From the NCBI RefSeq assembly GCF_008923185.1, contig NZ_WBMT01000019.1, positions 62,001 through 126,000 on the forward strand: a DNA stretch of 64,000 nt. Direction: 5' to 3'. A program made the translations under genes and the position numbers. The stretch is from Actinomadura rudentiformis (GTDB lineage Bacteria; Actinomycetota; Actinomycetes; Streptosporangiales; Streptosporangiaceae). The number at the start of each line of letters is the position of its first letter. Positions within the stretch are counted from its first letter, which is position 1. Shown piece after piece: positions 8,153 through 16,958 of the stretch. Below the pieces are notes generated by a model. The model was not told where the DNA came from, did not search any database, and worked only from the letters and a program-made list of their open reading frames with translations.

Positions 8153-8884
8153 GTGGTTCCGTCCGGCTCGGCGCAGAACAGGGACCGGCGTCCGATCGGC
8201 ACGGGCGTGGCCGTGGGCTTCATTGTCGTCGTGCTCGTGGTCACCAACCTTCTCAACCACCGTTGGGCATCCTCGTTCGGGCTGCTGACCGCGGTCGTGG
8301 TCAGCGTGCTGCTGCTGGGTGTGCTCTTCTGTGCCGGGGGCACCTGGGCGGACGCGGGCCTGGATCTCGTCGCACTCGGGCGCGGGGCGCGCTGGGCGCT
8401 GGCGCTGATCGGGCTGGTCGGCGTGGTGTACGTGGTCGGGGCGCTGCTGCCGGCTACCCGTCACCTGTTCGTGGACCAGCGCTACAGCGGGCTGACCGGT
8501 GGGCAGGTGGCGTTGCGGATGCTGGTCACGGTTCCGTTCGGCACGGTTCTGCTGGAGGAGGTCGCCTTTCGGGGCGTGCTGTACGGCTTGGTGCGCCGGG
8601 CCCGCGGGGCGGTGTGGGCGACGGCGGTGTCCAGCGTCCTGTTCGGGCTGTGGCACATCCTGCCGTCGCTGCACCTGGCGTCCGCCAAGCCCGTGCTGAC
8701 ACCGGTGTTCGGCCACTCCGCGCTCGGTGCCGCCCTGGTCAACGCGGGCGCGGTGCTGTTCACCGCGGCCGCGGGCGTGCTCTTGTGCGAGTTGCGCCAC
8801 CGCAGCGGCAGCCTGCTGGCGCCGATGGGCCTGCACTGGGCCGTCAACGCGCTCGGCTATCTGACCGGCTTCCTGCTGCGGTGA
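8153..8884 (+). CDS. CPBP family intramembrane metalloprotease
   Basis: A 243-residue integral membrane protein starting at GTG 8153. Six or so hydrophobic segments surround the Abi/CAAX-protease signatures: LLEEVAFRGVLYGL (the EExxxR motif, residues ~135-148), FGLWHILPSL (FxxxH, ~165) and a C-terminal HWAVNALGY. This prenyl-protease-like family (PF02517) cleaves membrane-embedded substrates or contributes to bacteriocin immunity. No neighbour points to a particular substrate. Confidence 0.88.
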   Translation: MVPSGSAQNRDRRPIGTGVAVGFIVVVLVVTNLLNHRWASSFGLLTAVVVSVLLLGVLFCAGGTWADAGLDLVALGRGARWALALIGLVGVVYVVGALLPATRHLFVDQRYSGLTGGQVALRMLVTVPFGTVLLEEVAFRGVLYGLVRRARGAVWATAVSSVLFGLWHILPSLHLASAKPVLTPVFGHSALGAALVNAGAVLFTAAAGVLLCELRHRSGSLLAPMGLHWAVNALGYLTGFLLR

Positions 8885-8991
8885 CCGGCTCGGCCCGCAA
8901 CTGCAAGACCAGAATGAAGCGCGGGATGTGGCAATCGGCGCAGTGACCCGGCCGCCGCACGCCGGAACCCGGATCAATAGGCTCTGTTCTC

Positions 8992-9666
8992 GTGCTGTTG
9001 CTGACAACGCTGGAAGCCTGGAAAGCCAACGACGATCCCCGGTTCGTCCTGGACGAGGCGGGCGCCTGCTGGGCGCCCGACGATCCCAAGGCCGCGCTGG
9101 CCGTCGCCGACGAGGTCTTCAGCGAAGGCCAGATCATCGCGGTGGCCATGGATTCGCCGCCACGCGGCACGGTCGACCGCACGGCCGCCTCCGGTCTCCG
9201 CTACCTCCGCCGGGCGCCCGACGGCCACCACACGGCTCTGCTGGAGCGTCCGGCGACCGCCGAGGCCCTGGGCCTCCTCCCCCATCCTGAGGGCGGCTGG
9301 TTCCGCGAGACGTGGAAGGCGGCGCCGAGCTTCACGCCTGACGGCTACCCGGGCGAACGTGCCAGCGCCACCGGCATCTACTTCCTCCTCCCGCCCGGCG
9401 AGGAGTCCATGTGGCATGCCGTGCGGTCGGACGAGGTCTGGCTGTGGCATCGCGGCGGCCCGTTGACGCTCCTCCTGGGCGGCGACGGCGAACGTCCCGG
9501 CGAGGAGACCGCCATCACCCTCGGCGCTGGGCTGGAGTCCGGCGAGGTCCCTCAAGCCGTCGTACCCGGCGGGGTCTGGCAGGCGGCCCGGCCGGCCACT
9601 GCCGAGGAGGTCCTGGTGACCTGCATCGTCTCGCCGGGATTCGACTTCGCCGATTTCCGCGTCTAG
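8992..9666 (+). CDS. Cupin (DUF985) protein with extra N-terminal domain
   Basis: 224 residues, GTG start at 8992. Residues ~95-224 match the DUF985 cupin family: LLPHPEGGWFRETW, ATGIYFLLPPGEESMWHAV, DEVWLWHRGGPLTLLLGG and VPGGVWQAARP. The N-terminal ~90 residues (EAWKANDDPRFVLDEAGACW, MDSPPRGTVDRTAA) form an additional unrecognised segment. Enzymatic role unknown; small-molecule binding or isomerisation is possible for cupins. The gene converges with the LLM oxidoreductase gene, overlapping it by 4 nt. Confidence 0.82.
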   Translation: MLLLTTLEAWKANDDPRFVLDEAGACWAPDDPKAALAVADEVFSEGQIIAVAMDSPPRGTVDRTAASGLRYLRRAPDGHHTALLERPATAEALGLLPHPEGGWFRETWKAAPSFTPDGYPGERASATGIYFLLPPGEESMWHAVRSDEVWLWHRGGPLTLLLGGDGERPGEETAITLGAGLESGEVPQAVVPGGVWQAARPATAEEVLVTCIVSPGFDFADFRV

Positions 9667-10496
9667 GCAGCCCGGGCTTCCAGCTGTCCGGGCGCGTGGC
9701 CGGTGACGAACTCGATCAGCTCCTCCGGCCGCAGCCCCAAGGGCGGGCTCACGATGAGCCGGTCGACGCCGAGTTCCCCGTACGCCCGCACCACGCCAGG
9801 GTCCAGCCGCCGCTGGGGCACCACCGACACGTGCACGGGCTCTTCCGTGGCTCGGAGCGCCGCCAACTGCTCCGCAGTGGCACGCAGCCCCAGAAGCCAT
9901 CCCATCCAAGCCCCGTGGCGCGCAGCCCGGCGATGGGCCGCTGGGCTGTGCCCTCCGACCACCACCTGAATGGGCTGCTGTACAGGACGCGGATAGGCGT
10001 CCACGCCCTCGAAGTCCACGTACTCTCCATGGAACTCAGGCTTCTCGTCGTACCAAAGCGAGCTCATGGCCTGCAGATACTCGTCAGCGCGCGCGCCACG
10101 CCCTTCCATGGAAACGCCGATCGCACGCATCTCGGCCTCCAGGTATCCGACCGCCATGCCGAAGACGAGCCGTCCCCGGCTCAGCACATCGACGCCGGCC
10201 AACTGCTTGGCGAGAATCACCGGGTTGCGTTGCGGCAGGACCACGCACCCTGTCCCTAGCAGGATCCGGGCGGTATGCGCGGCCAGGTGGGCAAGCGCCA
10301 CCACGGGCTCTAGCAACGGCTCGTCCGGCTCCATGGGCGACAGCCCGGTCCGAGGGCTCGGCAGGGCCGGGTGGTCGGCCACCCACAACGAGTCATAGCC
10401 GAGTTCCTCGGCGAGGGCGGCGATACGAGCCGCGGTGAACGGCTCCGCGCACGCGTGCAGATTCAAGCCGTACAGCCCGATCGTGGGAGTTGTCAT
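9663..10496 (-). CDS. LLM-class F420-dependent oxidoreductase
   Basis: A 277-residue luciferase-like (beta/alpha)8 protein. It begins TTPTIGLYGLN, contains AEELGYDSLWVADHPALP, GTGCVVLPQRNPVILAKQLA, VLSRGRLVFGMAVGY and VVVGGHSPAAHRRAARHG, matching actinobacterial F420-dependent LLM enzymes; cofactor preference is inferred from family membership. ATG 10496 is chosen because a promoter at 10504-10532 would start transcription almost at the ATG (leaderless mRNA), whereas the longer frame to 10637 crosses this promoter. It is divergent from the MarR gene and probably under its control. Confidence 0.88.
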   Translation of the reverse strand: MTTPTIGLYGLNLHACAEPFTAARIAALAEELGYDSLWVADHPALPSPRTGLSPMEPDEPLLEPVVALAHLAAHTARILLGTGCVVLPQRNPVILAKQLAGVDVLSRGRLVFGMAVGYLEAEMRAIGVSMEGRGARADEYLQAMSSLWYDEKPEFHGEYVDFEGVDAYPRPVQQPIQVVVGGHSPAAHRRAARHGAWMGWLLGLRATAEQLAALRATEEPVHVSVVPQRRLDPGVVRAYGELGVDRLIVSPPLGLRPEELIEFVTGHAPGQLEARAA

Positions 10497-10503
10497 GGAC
10501 AAG

Positions 10504-10532
10504 ATAATCGAAAAATTCCACGATCGTGTCAA
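10504..10532 (-). promoter_or_regulatory. LLM promoter with palindromic operator in the spacer
   Basis: On the minus strand a perfect TTGACA -35 box (10527-10532), a 17-nt spacer and GATTAT -10 box (10504-10509) end 7 nt before the LLM ATG, predicting a leaderless transcript. The spacer overlaps the perfect palindrome CACGATCGTG (10519-10528), well placed for repression by the divergent MarR protein. A second small inverted repeat, TTGTC-ATG-GACAA, spans the start codon (10490-10502). Confidence 0.6.
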
Positions 10533-10578
10533 TAGACAGTCGATCGGCACGATGCTCGGATCGATATACGCTGGGCCC

Positions 10579-11055
10579 GTGGCCGACTCCGCCCTTCCCG
10601 AGGGACTCGCGAACGTGCTGGGCTTCCAGTTGTCCAAGTGCGGCTGGTGGCTGGAGCAACGCCTGGAAGAGGCCCTGGAGCCCCTGGAGATCCGCGTCCG
10701 CCACTATCTCGTCCTGGCGATGCTGAGCTCCCGCGAGACGCTCTCCCAGCAGGAAATGGCGACGTATCTCCTGCTCGACCCAACCCTGATGGTGGGCCTG
10801 GTCGACGATCTGGAGGCTCTCGGACTATGCGAACGCGCCCGCGATCCGAAGGATCGCAGGCGCTATTCGGTCCGCATCACGGCGGACGGGCGCGCGCTGC
10901 ACGAACGAGCGCGCGCCCTCGCCGATCAAGTGGGCGCGGAAGTGTTCGGCCCGCTGAGCCCAGAAGAGCTCCGCACCGTCGCCAAGGCGATCGGCCGGGT
11001 CATGGAGCCCTTCTGGACCGAGCAGACCGAACGCCCACGCCGCAAGACGGGTTAG
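10579..11055 (+). CDS. MarR family transcriptional regulator
   Basis: About 158 residues from GTG 10579. A winged helix lies at residues ~45-110: RVRHYLVLAMLSS, LSQQEMATYLLLDPTLMVGL, then the wing RARDPKDRRRYSVRITADG. These are diagnostic of MarR dimeric regulators, many of which repress a divergent enzyme gene and respond to phenolic or oxidative ligands. The frame is open further upstream, but codons there are AT-rich and unlike the gene. A TATACG box at 10565-10570 lies 8 nt before the GTG, suggesting that this transcript is leaderless too. Likely regulates itself and the LLM gene. Confidence 0.85.
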   Translation: MADSALPEGLANVLGFQLSKCGWWLEQRLEEALEPLEIRVRHYLVLAMLSSRETLSQQEMATYLLLDPTLMVGLVDDLEALGLCERARDPKDRRRYSVRITADGRALHERARALADQVGAEVFGPLSPEELRTVAKAIGRVMEPFWTEQTERPRRKTG

Positions 11056-11067
11056 CCGTAAGACGGG

Positions 11068-12093
11068 TCAGCCCTCACCGCCGAAGGCCGCGTCGAACGA
11101 GGTCGTCGGAGGGGTGATGGCGTTGAGCGCACGAACGTACGCCAGTGACTCTGGTGCGCCTTGGAGCCGGTCCATGCCGGCGTCCTCCCACTCGATGGAG
11201 ATCGGCCCGTCGTAACCGATGGCGTTGAGCGCGCGGAAGCAGTCCTCCCAGGGAACGTCGCCGCGGCCCGTGGAGACGAAGTCCCAGGAACGGCGGAGGT
11301 CGGCCCACGGCAGGTGCGAGGACAGACGCCCGCGGCGGCCGTCGCGGGTGCGCACCTTCGTGTCCTTGCAGTCCACGTGGTAGATGCGGTCGCTGAAGTC
11401 CAGCAGGAAGTTCACCGGGTCGATGTCCTGCCACACCATGTGGGAGGGGTCCCAGTTGAGGCCGAACGCGGGACGGTGCCCGATGGCCTCCAGCGTGCGG
11501 ACGGTCGTGTGGTGGTCATAGGCGATCTCGCTCGGGTGCACCTCGTGGGCGAAGCGCACACCCTCCGCGTCGAAGACGTCGAGGATCGGGTTCCACCGTT
11601 CCGCGAAGTCCTCGTACCCGCGTTCGACCATGCCCGGCGTGACCGGCGGGAACATCGCCACCAGATGCCAGATCGACGACCCGGTGAAGCCCACGACCGT
11701 GCGCACGCCGAGCCGCGCGGCGGCCCGGGCGGTGTCCTTCATCTCCTCCGCGGCCCGCCGCCGGACGCCCTCGGCCTCACCGTCCCCCCAGATGCGGGCG
11801 GGCAGGATCGCCTGGTGCCGTTCGTCGATGGGATGGTCACAGACCGCCTGGCCGACGAGGTGGTTGGAGATCGTCCAGACCTTCAGGTCGTACTTGCGCA
11901 GCATCTCCAGCTTGCGCGGCACGTACGAGTCGTCCGCGAGGGCCTTGTCGACCTCGAAGTGGTCGCCCCAGCAGGCGATCTCCAGCCCGTCGTAGCCCCA
12001 GTCCGCGGCGAGCCGGCAGACCTCCTCGAACGGCAGGTCCGCCCACTGGCCGGTGAAAAGGGTGACCGGCCGTGCCGCCGTGCGTTCCGTCAT
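11068..12093 (-). CDS. Sugar phosphate isomerase/epimerase (xylose isomerase-like TIM barrel)
   Basis: 341 residues. ATG 12093 has GAAGGGAG upstream and overlaps the stop of the preceding dehydrogenase by 4 nt (ATGA), so the two are translationally coupled. AP_endonuc_2-type barrel features include GYDGLEIACWGDHFEVDKAL, FAHEVHPSEIAYDHHT, FGLNWDPSHM, IYHVDCKDTKV and ISIEWEDAGMD, supplying the usual Glu/Asp/His/Glu metal ligands. Members paired with Gfo/Idh/MocA dehydrogenases act on inositol or keto-sugar intermediates; the exact substrate is not evident. Confidence 0.88.
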   Translation of the reverse strand: MTERTAARPVTLFTGQWADLPFEEVCRLAADWGYDGLEIACWGDHFEVDKALADDSYVPRKLEMLRKYDLKVWTISNHLVGQAVCDHPIDERHQAILPARIWGDGEAEGVRRRAAEEMKDTARAAARLGVRTVVGFTGSSIWHLVAMFPPVTPGMVERGYEDFAERWNPILDVFDAEGVRFAHEVHPSEIAYDHHTTVRTLEAIGHRPAFGLNWDPSHMVWQDIDPVNFLLDFSDRIYHVDCKDTKVRTRDGRRGRLSSHLPWADLRRSWDFVSTGRGDVPWEDCFRALNAIGYDGPISIEWEDAGMDRLQGAPESLAYVRALNAITPPTTSFDAAFGGEG

Positions 12094-13238
12094 GATGCGC
12101 TCCCTTCGACAGACGTCCATCCGCTTCCGCGCGCGGCGCTCTCCTCGACCGCCGCCAGCACCCGCTGCACCTGCAGCCCGTCGGCGAACGAGGGCCGCGG
12201 GTCGGTGCCCTCGCCGATCGCGGCCAGCAGATCGGCCAACTCATGGGTGAACGAATGCTCGTAGCCGAGCACGTGACCGGGCGGCCACCAGGCATCGATG
12301 TACGGATGGTCCGGCTCGGTGACGAGGATCCGGCGGAAGCCCGCCTCGACCTTGTCGGCGGTCCCGTCGTGGAACCAGAGCTCGTTCATGGACTCCAGGT
12401 CGAAGGCCAGGCTGCCCTTCGAGCCGTTGACCTCGAAGCGGAGCGAGTTCTTTCGCCCCGCCGCGACCCGCGTCGCCTCGAACGACGCGGTGGCGCCACG
12501 GCTCGTCCGCCCGATGAACAACGCCGCGTCGTCGACCGTCACCCGGCCACGGCCCGTGCCACCCGGGTAGGGCCGCTCCGCGACGAAGGTCTCGGTCAGC
12601 GCCGTCACCCCGACGAGCGAGTCACCGGTGACGAACTGCGTGGTGTCGATGATGTGTGCGCCGATGTCGCCGAGCGCGCCCGACCCGGACCGGTCGCGGT
12701 CCACGCGCCACGACCACGGTGCTTCCGGGTCGTTCAGCCAGTCCTGCAGATACTGCGCCCGGATATGGCGCACCGTGCCGATCCGCCCCTCGGCCACCAG
12801 CTTGTGCGCGAGGGTCACGGCGGGCACGCGCCGGTAGTTGAACCCGACCATCGAGCGAATCCCGCGTGCCTGGGCCCGCTCGGCCGCCGCCACCATGGCC
12901 TCCGCCTCAGCGACGCTGTTGGCGAGCGGTTTCTCGCACAGCACGTGCTTGCCCGCGTCCAGCGCCGCCACCGCGATCTCGGCGTGGCCGTCACCCGGCG
13001 TGCAGATGTCGATCAGGCCGATGTCGTCGCGGCGGAGGAGCTCCTTCCAGTCCGTCTCGACCGACGCCCAGCCGAGCTCCGCCGCCGCGGCGCGCACCTT
13101 CTCCTCCGTCCGGCCCGCCAGCGCGGCCATCACGGGCCGCACCGGCGGGTCGAAGAACGGCCCGACGCTTCGCCACGCCTGGGAGTGTGCGCGCCCCATG
13201 AACGCGTACCCCACCATCCCGACCCCGACCGTGGTCAT
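12090..13238 (-). CDS. Gfo/Idh/MocA family dehydrogenase
   Basis: 382 residues. ATG 13238 follows GGAGAAGGGAGACGT. The N-terminal Rossmann fold (VGMVGYAFMGRAHSQAW) binds NAD(P); the catalytic EKPLANSVAEAEAM motif carries the conserved Lys of the family; the C-terminal alpha/beta domain (RVDRDRSGSGALGDIGAHIID, then TQFVTGD) matches sugar or polyol dehydrogenases. It sits between the ABC binding protein and the coupled TIM-barrel isomerase, so it probably oxidises the imported sugar or cyclitol. Confidence 0.9.
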   Translation of the reverse strand: MTTVGVGMVGYAFMGRAHSQAWRSVGPFFDPPVRPVMAALAGRTEEKVRAAAAELGWASVETDWKELLRRDDIGLIDICTPGDGHAEIAVAALDAGKHVLCEKPLANSVAEAEAMVAAAERAQARGIRSMVGFNYRRVPAVTLAHKLVAEGRIGTVRHIRAQYLQDWLNDPEAPWSWRVDRDRSGSGALGDIGAHIIDTTQFVTGDSLVGVTALTETFVAERPYPGGTGRGRVTVDDAALFIGRTSRGATASFEATRVAAGRKNSLRFEVNGSKGSLAFDLESMNELWFHDGTADKVEAGFRRILVTEPDHPYIDAWWPPGHVLGYEHSFTHELADLLAAIGEGTDPRPSFADGLQVQRVLAAVEESAARGSGWTSVEGSAS

Positions 13239-13288
13239 ACGTCTCCCTTCTCCGGTTCCGCTTCGTTCCGCTTCTCGGTTCGCCGCCG

Positions 13289-14344
13289 TTAGGACTCGAA
13301 GCCGAGCGGCAGATAGCGGTCCACGTTCTCCTTGGTGATCGTCTCGGACGCCAAGGTGATCGACTGCGGAACCTGGAGCTCCACGAGATCACCCATGCCC
13401 CGGCCCTGCGCGAGCAACCGGGCGACCTTGATGGCCGAGCCGGCCATGGTCGGACTGTAGGTCACGGTCGCCTCCAGCAGCCCGCCGGCCTTGATCTCGC
13501 GCATCGCATTGGCGGAGCCGGCGCCGCCGACCATGAAGAACTCCTTGCGGCCGGCCTGCTTGATGGCGGCGAGCACGCCCACGCCCTGGTCGTCGTCGTG
13601 GTTCCAGAGGGCGTCGATCTTCTTGTGCGCCTGGAGCAGGTTGCTGGCAACCTGGTTGCCGCTCTCCACCGTGAACTTGGCGTCCTGCTTGGCGGTCACG
13701 GTGAAGCCGTAGGTCTTGAGCGCGTCGGCGAAGCCCTTGCTGCGGTCCTGGGTGAGGGGCAGCGTGGCGATGCCCTGGATCTCGACGATGACGGGCTTGG
13801 CCACGCCCTTCTCCTTGAGCTTCTTGCCGACGTAGTGCCCGGCTGCCACGCCCATGCCGTAGTTGTCGCCGCCGATCCAGGTCCGGTACGACAGCTTGTC
13901 GGGGAAGATCCGGTCGAGGTTGACCACCGGGATGCCCGCGTCCGTCGCCTTGCGCGCCACCTGGTTGAGCTGCTCGCCGTCGTTGGGCAGCAGCACCAGC
14001 ACGTTGACCTTCGCCGAGATCAGCGACTCGACCGCGGAGATCTGCTGGTTGATGTCGTTGGTGGGCTCGACCGGCTTGAACGTGACGTCGGAGTACTGCT
14101 TGGCCGTCGCCTGCGCGTTCTTGGCGATGGCGCCGATCCAGCCGTGGTCGGCCGCCGGGGCGGAGAAGCCGATGGTCACGGCCTTGCCGGGCTTGTCGTT
14201 GTCGCCGCCCCCGGCGCCGGTCTGCGCGACCGGCGCGGGGTCCTTCTCCTCGTTGCTGGTGCAGGCGGTCGCGAGGGCGCCCGCACCGATCACCGCGCCG
14301 CCGAACAACACTCCGCGGCGGCTTGGACGGCTGTGCTCAGTCAT
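13289..14344 (-). CDS. Sugar ABC transporter substrate-binding lipoprotein
   Basis: 351 residues. ATG 14344 is preceded by TTGGAGCACGTC. The signal region has a twin-arginine-like SRRGVLFGG, a hydrophobic core and lipobox ALATAC, predicting export and lipid anchoring. The periplasmic-binding fold (PF13407 type) is seen in KAVTIGFSAPAADHGWIGAI, VESLISAKVNVLVLLPNDG and IPVVNLDRIF, like ribose/inositol-binding proteins. It works with the permease (14405-15409) and ATPase (15406-16923) transcribed just before it. Confidence 0.9.
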   Translation of the reverse strand: MTEHSRPSRRGVLFGGAVIGAGALATACTSNEEKDPAPVAQTGAGGGDNDKPGKAVTIGFSAPAADHGWIGAIAKNAQATAKQYSDVTFKPVEPTNDINQQISAVESLISAKVNVLVLLPNDGEQLNQVARKATDAGIPVVNLDRIFPDKLSYRTWIGGDNYGMGVAAGHYVGKKLKEKGVAKPVIVEIQGIATLPLTQDRSKGFADALKTYGFTVTAKQDAKFTVESGNQVASNLLQAHKKIDALWNHDDDQGVGVLAAIKQAGRKEFFMVGGAGSANAMREIKAGGLLEATVTYSPTMAGSAIKVARLLAQGRGMGDLVELQVPQSITLASETITKENVDRYLPLGFES

Positions 14345-14404
14345 GACGTGCTCCAAGGGGGGTGGAAAACGCGGGGGGTTAAATGCGGGGTCATCTGCGG
14401 GGGC

Positions 14405-15409
14405 CTATGTGGGGGTGCGCAAGCCGCGGCGCTGCAGCAGCACGGCGATGACGATGATCACGCCCTTGGCGATGAGCTGGTCGCTGGTCTGCAGGCCGTT
14501 CAGGATGAACAGGTTGGTGATGAGGGTGAAGACGAGGACGCCGAGAATCGAGCCCAGCAGCGTGCCGCGTCCCCCGGTGAGCAGCGTGCCGCCGATGATG
14601 ACGGCGGCGATCGCGTCCAGTTCGTACAGGTCTCCGTGGGTGCTGGAGCCGGTGGTGGTGCGGGCCATGATGATGATCGCGGCGATGCCGCAGCACAGTC
14701 CCGACAGCGCGTAGAGCGCCAGGGTGTGCCGCCGGATGTTGATGCCCGCCAGGCGCGCGGCCTCGGGGTTGCCGCCGACCGCGAACGTGCGGCGGCCGAA
14801 CGTGGTGCGGTTGAGCAGCACCCAGCCCGCCACGGCGACCGCCGCGAAGATGAACACCACCAGCGGCAGGCCGAGCACCTTGGTGGTCGACAGCGCCTCG
14901 ATGGCGTCGTTCTCCGGGCGGATCAGCTGGGTCTTGCGGTCGGACATCCGCTGGGCGAGGCCGCGCGCGGCGACGAGCATGGCGAGGGTGGCGATGAACG
15001 GCACCAGCCGCCCGTACGAGATGAGCAGGCCGTTGACCAGCCCCGCGCCGGCGCCGACCAGGATCGCGCAGAGCGCCATCACCCACGGCCCGTACGACTG
15101 GGTGGCGACCGTGGTCGCCCACACCGAGGCCAGTGCCATGAGGGCGCCGACCGACAGGTCGATGCCGCCGCCGATGATGACGAACGTCATCCCGACCGTG
15201 ATGACGCCGATCGTGGACGCCAGCGCGAGGATGCCGACGACGTTGCTGGACGTCGCGAAGTTGTCGGGTTCGGTGATCAGGCCGACGATCGCGAGCAGCA
15301 CGAGCGCCACGACCAGGCCGACATGCCGCACCTCGCCCATTCCCTGCCAGACGCGGCGGGTGCCGTTGGCCGGGGCGGGCGCCTTCTTGAGGGAGGTGGC
15401 GTCGCTCAA
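14405..15409 (-). CDS. Sugar ABC transporter permease (RbsC/XylH-like)
   Basis: 334 residues with about eight to ten membrane helices. FVIIGGGIDLSVGALMALAS and GRGTLLGSILGVLVFTLITN are the conserved BPD_transp_2 signatures of ribose/xylose/inositol permeases. The ATG overlaps the ATPase stop by 4 nt (15406-15409). It forms the membrane channel of the importer; the binding protein follows 60 nt downstream. Confidence 0.92.
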   Translation of the reverse strand: MSDATSLKKAPAPANGTRRVWQGMGEVRHVGLVVALVLLAIVGLITEPDNFATSSNVVGILALASTIGVITVGMTFVIIGGGIDLSVGALMALASVWATTVATQSYGPWVMALCAILVGAGAGLVNGLLISYGRLVPFIATLAMLVAARGLAQRMSDRKTQLIRPENDAIEALSTTKVLGLPLVVFIFAAVAVAGWVLLNRTTFGRRTFAVGGNPEAARLAGINIRRHTLALYALSGLCCGIAAIIIMARTTTGSSTHGDLYELDAIAAVIIGGTLLTGGRGTLLGSILGVLVFTLITNLFILNGLQTSDQLIAKGVIIVIAVLLQRRGLRTPT

Positions 15410-16923
15410 AGTGCACTGCCCTCCATGATCATGTTGAGAACACGGGATTCGTCGAGTTCGGAGGCGGGCGCCTCGTGGATGAGGTGGCCCTCGCGGATGA
15501 CCAGGACGCGGTCGGCGAGGCCGAGGACCTCGGGAACCTCGCTGGAGACCAGCAGCACCGCGATGCCCTGGTTGGCCAGCCGCCGGACGACGCCGTAGAG
15601 CTCGGCGCGGGCGCCGACGTCGACGCCCCGGGTGGGCTCGTCGAGGATGAGCAGCTTGCGGCCGTTGAGCAGCCAGCGGGCAAGGATGACCTTCTGCTGG
15701 TTGCCGCCTGACAGGGTCTTCACCTGCCGGCGCGGGTCAGCCGGCCGGATGTCGAGCGCCTCGATCTGGGCGTGCGCGTCGGCCTGCTCGCGGCGGCGGT
15801 CCAGCCAGCCCGCCTTCGCGTACCGGCCGAGGCCGGCCAGGCTGATGTTGGCGGCGACGGTCTCGTTCAGCAGCAGCGCCTGGCTCTTACGCTCCTCGGG
15901 CGCCAGGCCCATGCCGCGGCGTACGGCCGCGCCGGTGTCGCCGGGCCGGACCGGCCGCCCCTCCATCAGCACCCGGCCGGACGTGGGACGGCGCGCGCCG
16001 TAGATGGTCTCCAGGATCTCCGAGCGTCCCGCGCCGACCAGTCCGGCGAGGCCGACGATCTCACCGCCGCGGATGCTGAACGAGACGTTCTCGAACGCCC
16101 CCTTCAGCGAGAGGTTCTCGACCCGCAGCACCTCGGCCCGGTCGTCGGCGGGCTCGCCCGGATCCGGGAACGCGTACTCCACGTCCCGTCCGGTCATCAG
16201 GGCGACGACCTGGCTGGTCGGGGTGGTGCGCGCCGGGAGGTTGCCGGCCACCGAACGGCCGTCCTTGAGCACGGTGACGCGGTCGCCGATCTCGCGGATC
16301 TCGGCCAGCCGGTGCGAGATGTAGACGACGGCCACGCCGGCGGCGGTCAGCTCGCGGATGATGCGGAAGAGGTTCTCCACCTCGTCGTGGGCCAGCGCGG
16401 CGGACGGCTCGTCCATCACGATGAGGCGCGCGTCGTGGGACAGTGCCCGCGCCATGCTCACGACCTGCTGCCCGGCGGCCGGGAGGCGGCCGACCTCGCG
16501 GCGCGGCGGGATCTCGGGGTGGCCGAGCCGGCCCATCAGCTCGCGGGCCGCCTTCTCCCCCTCGCCCCGGCGGGTGAAGCCCCATCGGGCCCGCTCGTGG
16601 CCGAGGAAGATGTTGTCGGCCACCGAGAGCCCGGCGACCAGGTCCAGCTCCTGGTAGATGGTCGCGATCCCGGCCCGCATCGCGGCCGTCGGGTCGGCGA
16701 AGCGCTGCGGCTCGCCGTCCAGCTCGATCTCACCCTGGTCGGGCCGGTGCGCTCCGGCCAGCACCTTGATGAGGGTCGACTTGCCGGCGCCGTTCTGCCC
16801 GAGCAGGCAGTGAACCTCACCGGCGCGCACTTCGAGGTCGACGCCGTCCAGCGCGCGAACGCCGGGGAACTGCTTGACGATCCCGCGCATCCGCAACAGC
16901 GGCGGCGAGGTGGCTTGGCCCAT
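15406..16923 (-). CDS. Sugar ABC transporter ATP-binding protein (two ABC domains)
   Basis: 505 residues, the usual length for RbsA/XylG/MglA-type tandem ATPases. Domain 1 has Walker A GQNGAGKST (residues ~42-50) and Walker B LIVMDEPSAAL; its signature is degenerate (LPAAGQQ). Domain 2 has a non-canonical P-loop (GLVGAGRSEI), signature LSGGNQQKV and Walker B LLILDEPTRGVD. This asymmetry is normal for the family. It energises the RbsC-like permease and is transcribed first among the importer genes, 35 nt after the ROK regulator. Confidence 0.93.
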   Translation of the reverse strand: MGQATSPPLLRMRGIVKQFPGVRALDGVDLEVRAGEVHCLLGQNGAGKSTLIKVLAGAHRPDQGEIELDGEPQRFADPTAAMRAGIATIYQELDLVAGLSVADNIFLGHERARWGFTRRGEGEKAARELMGRLGHPEIPPRREVGRLPAAGQQVVSMARALSHDARLIVMDEPSAALAHDEVENLFRIIRELTAAGVAVVYISHRLAEIREIGDRVTVLKDGRSVAGNLPARTTPTSQVVALMTGRDVEYAFPDPGEPADDRAEVLRVENLSLKGAFENVSFSIRGGEIVGLAGLVGAGRSEILETIYGARRPTSGRVLMEGRPVRPGDTGAAVRRGMGLAPEERKSQALLLNETVAANISLAGLGRYAKAGWLDRRREQADAHAQIEALDIRPADPRRQVKTLSGGNQQKVILARWLLNGRKLLILDEPTRGVDVGARAELYGVVRRLANQGIAVLLVSSEVPEVLGLADRVLVIREGHLIHEAPASELDESRVLNMIMEGSAL

Positions 16924-16958
16924 GGGGGCTCCTCGATCGAACGGGTGGGGAACGAGGG

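Noticed and set aside
13598..15598. 666-codon plus-strand open frame over the sugar ABC genes
   Set aside because: Overlaps three genes with clear families on the other strand; no domain of its own.
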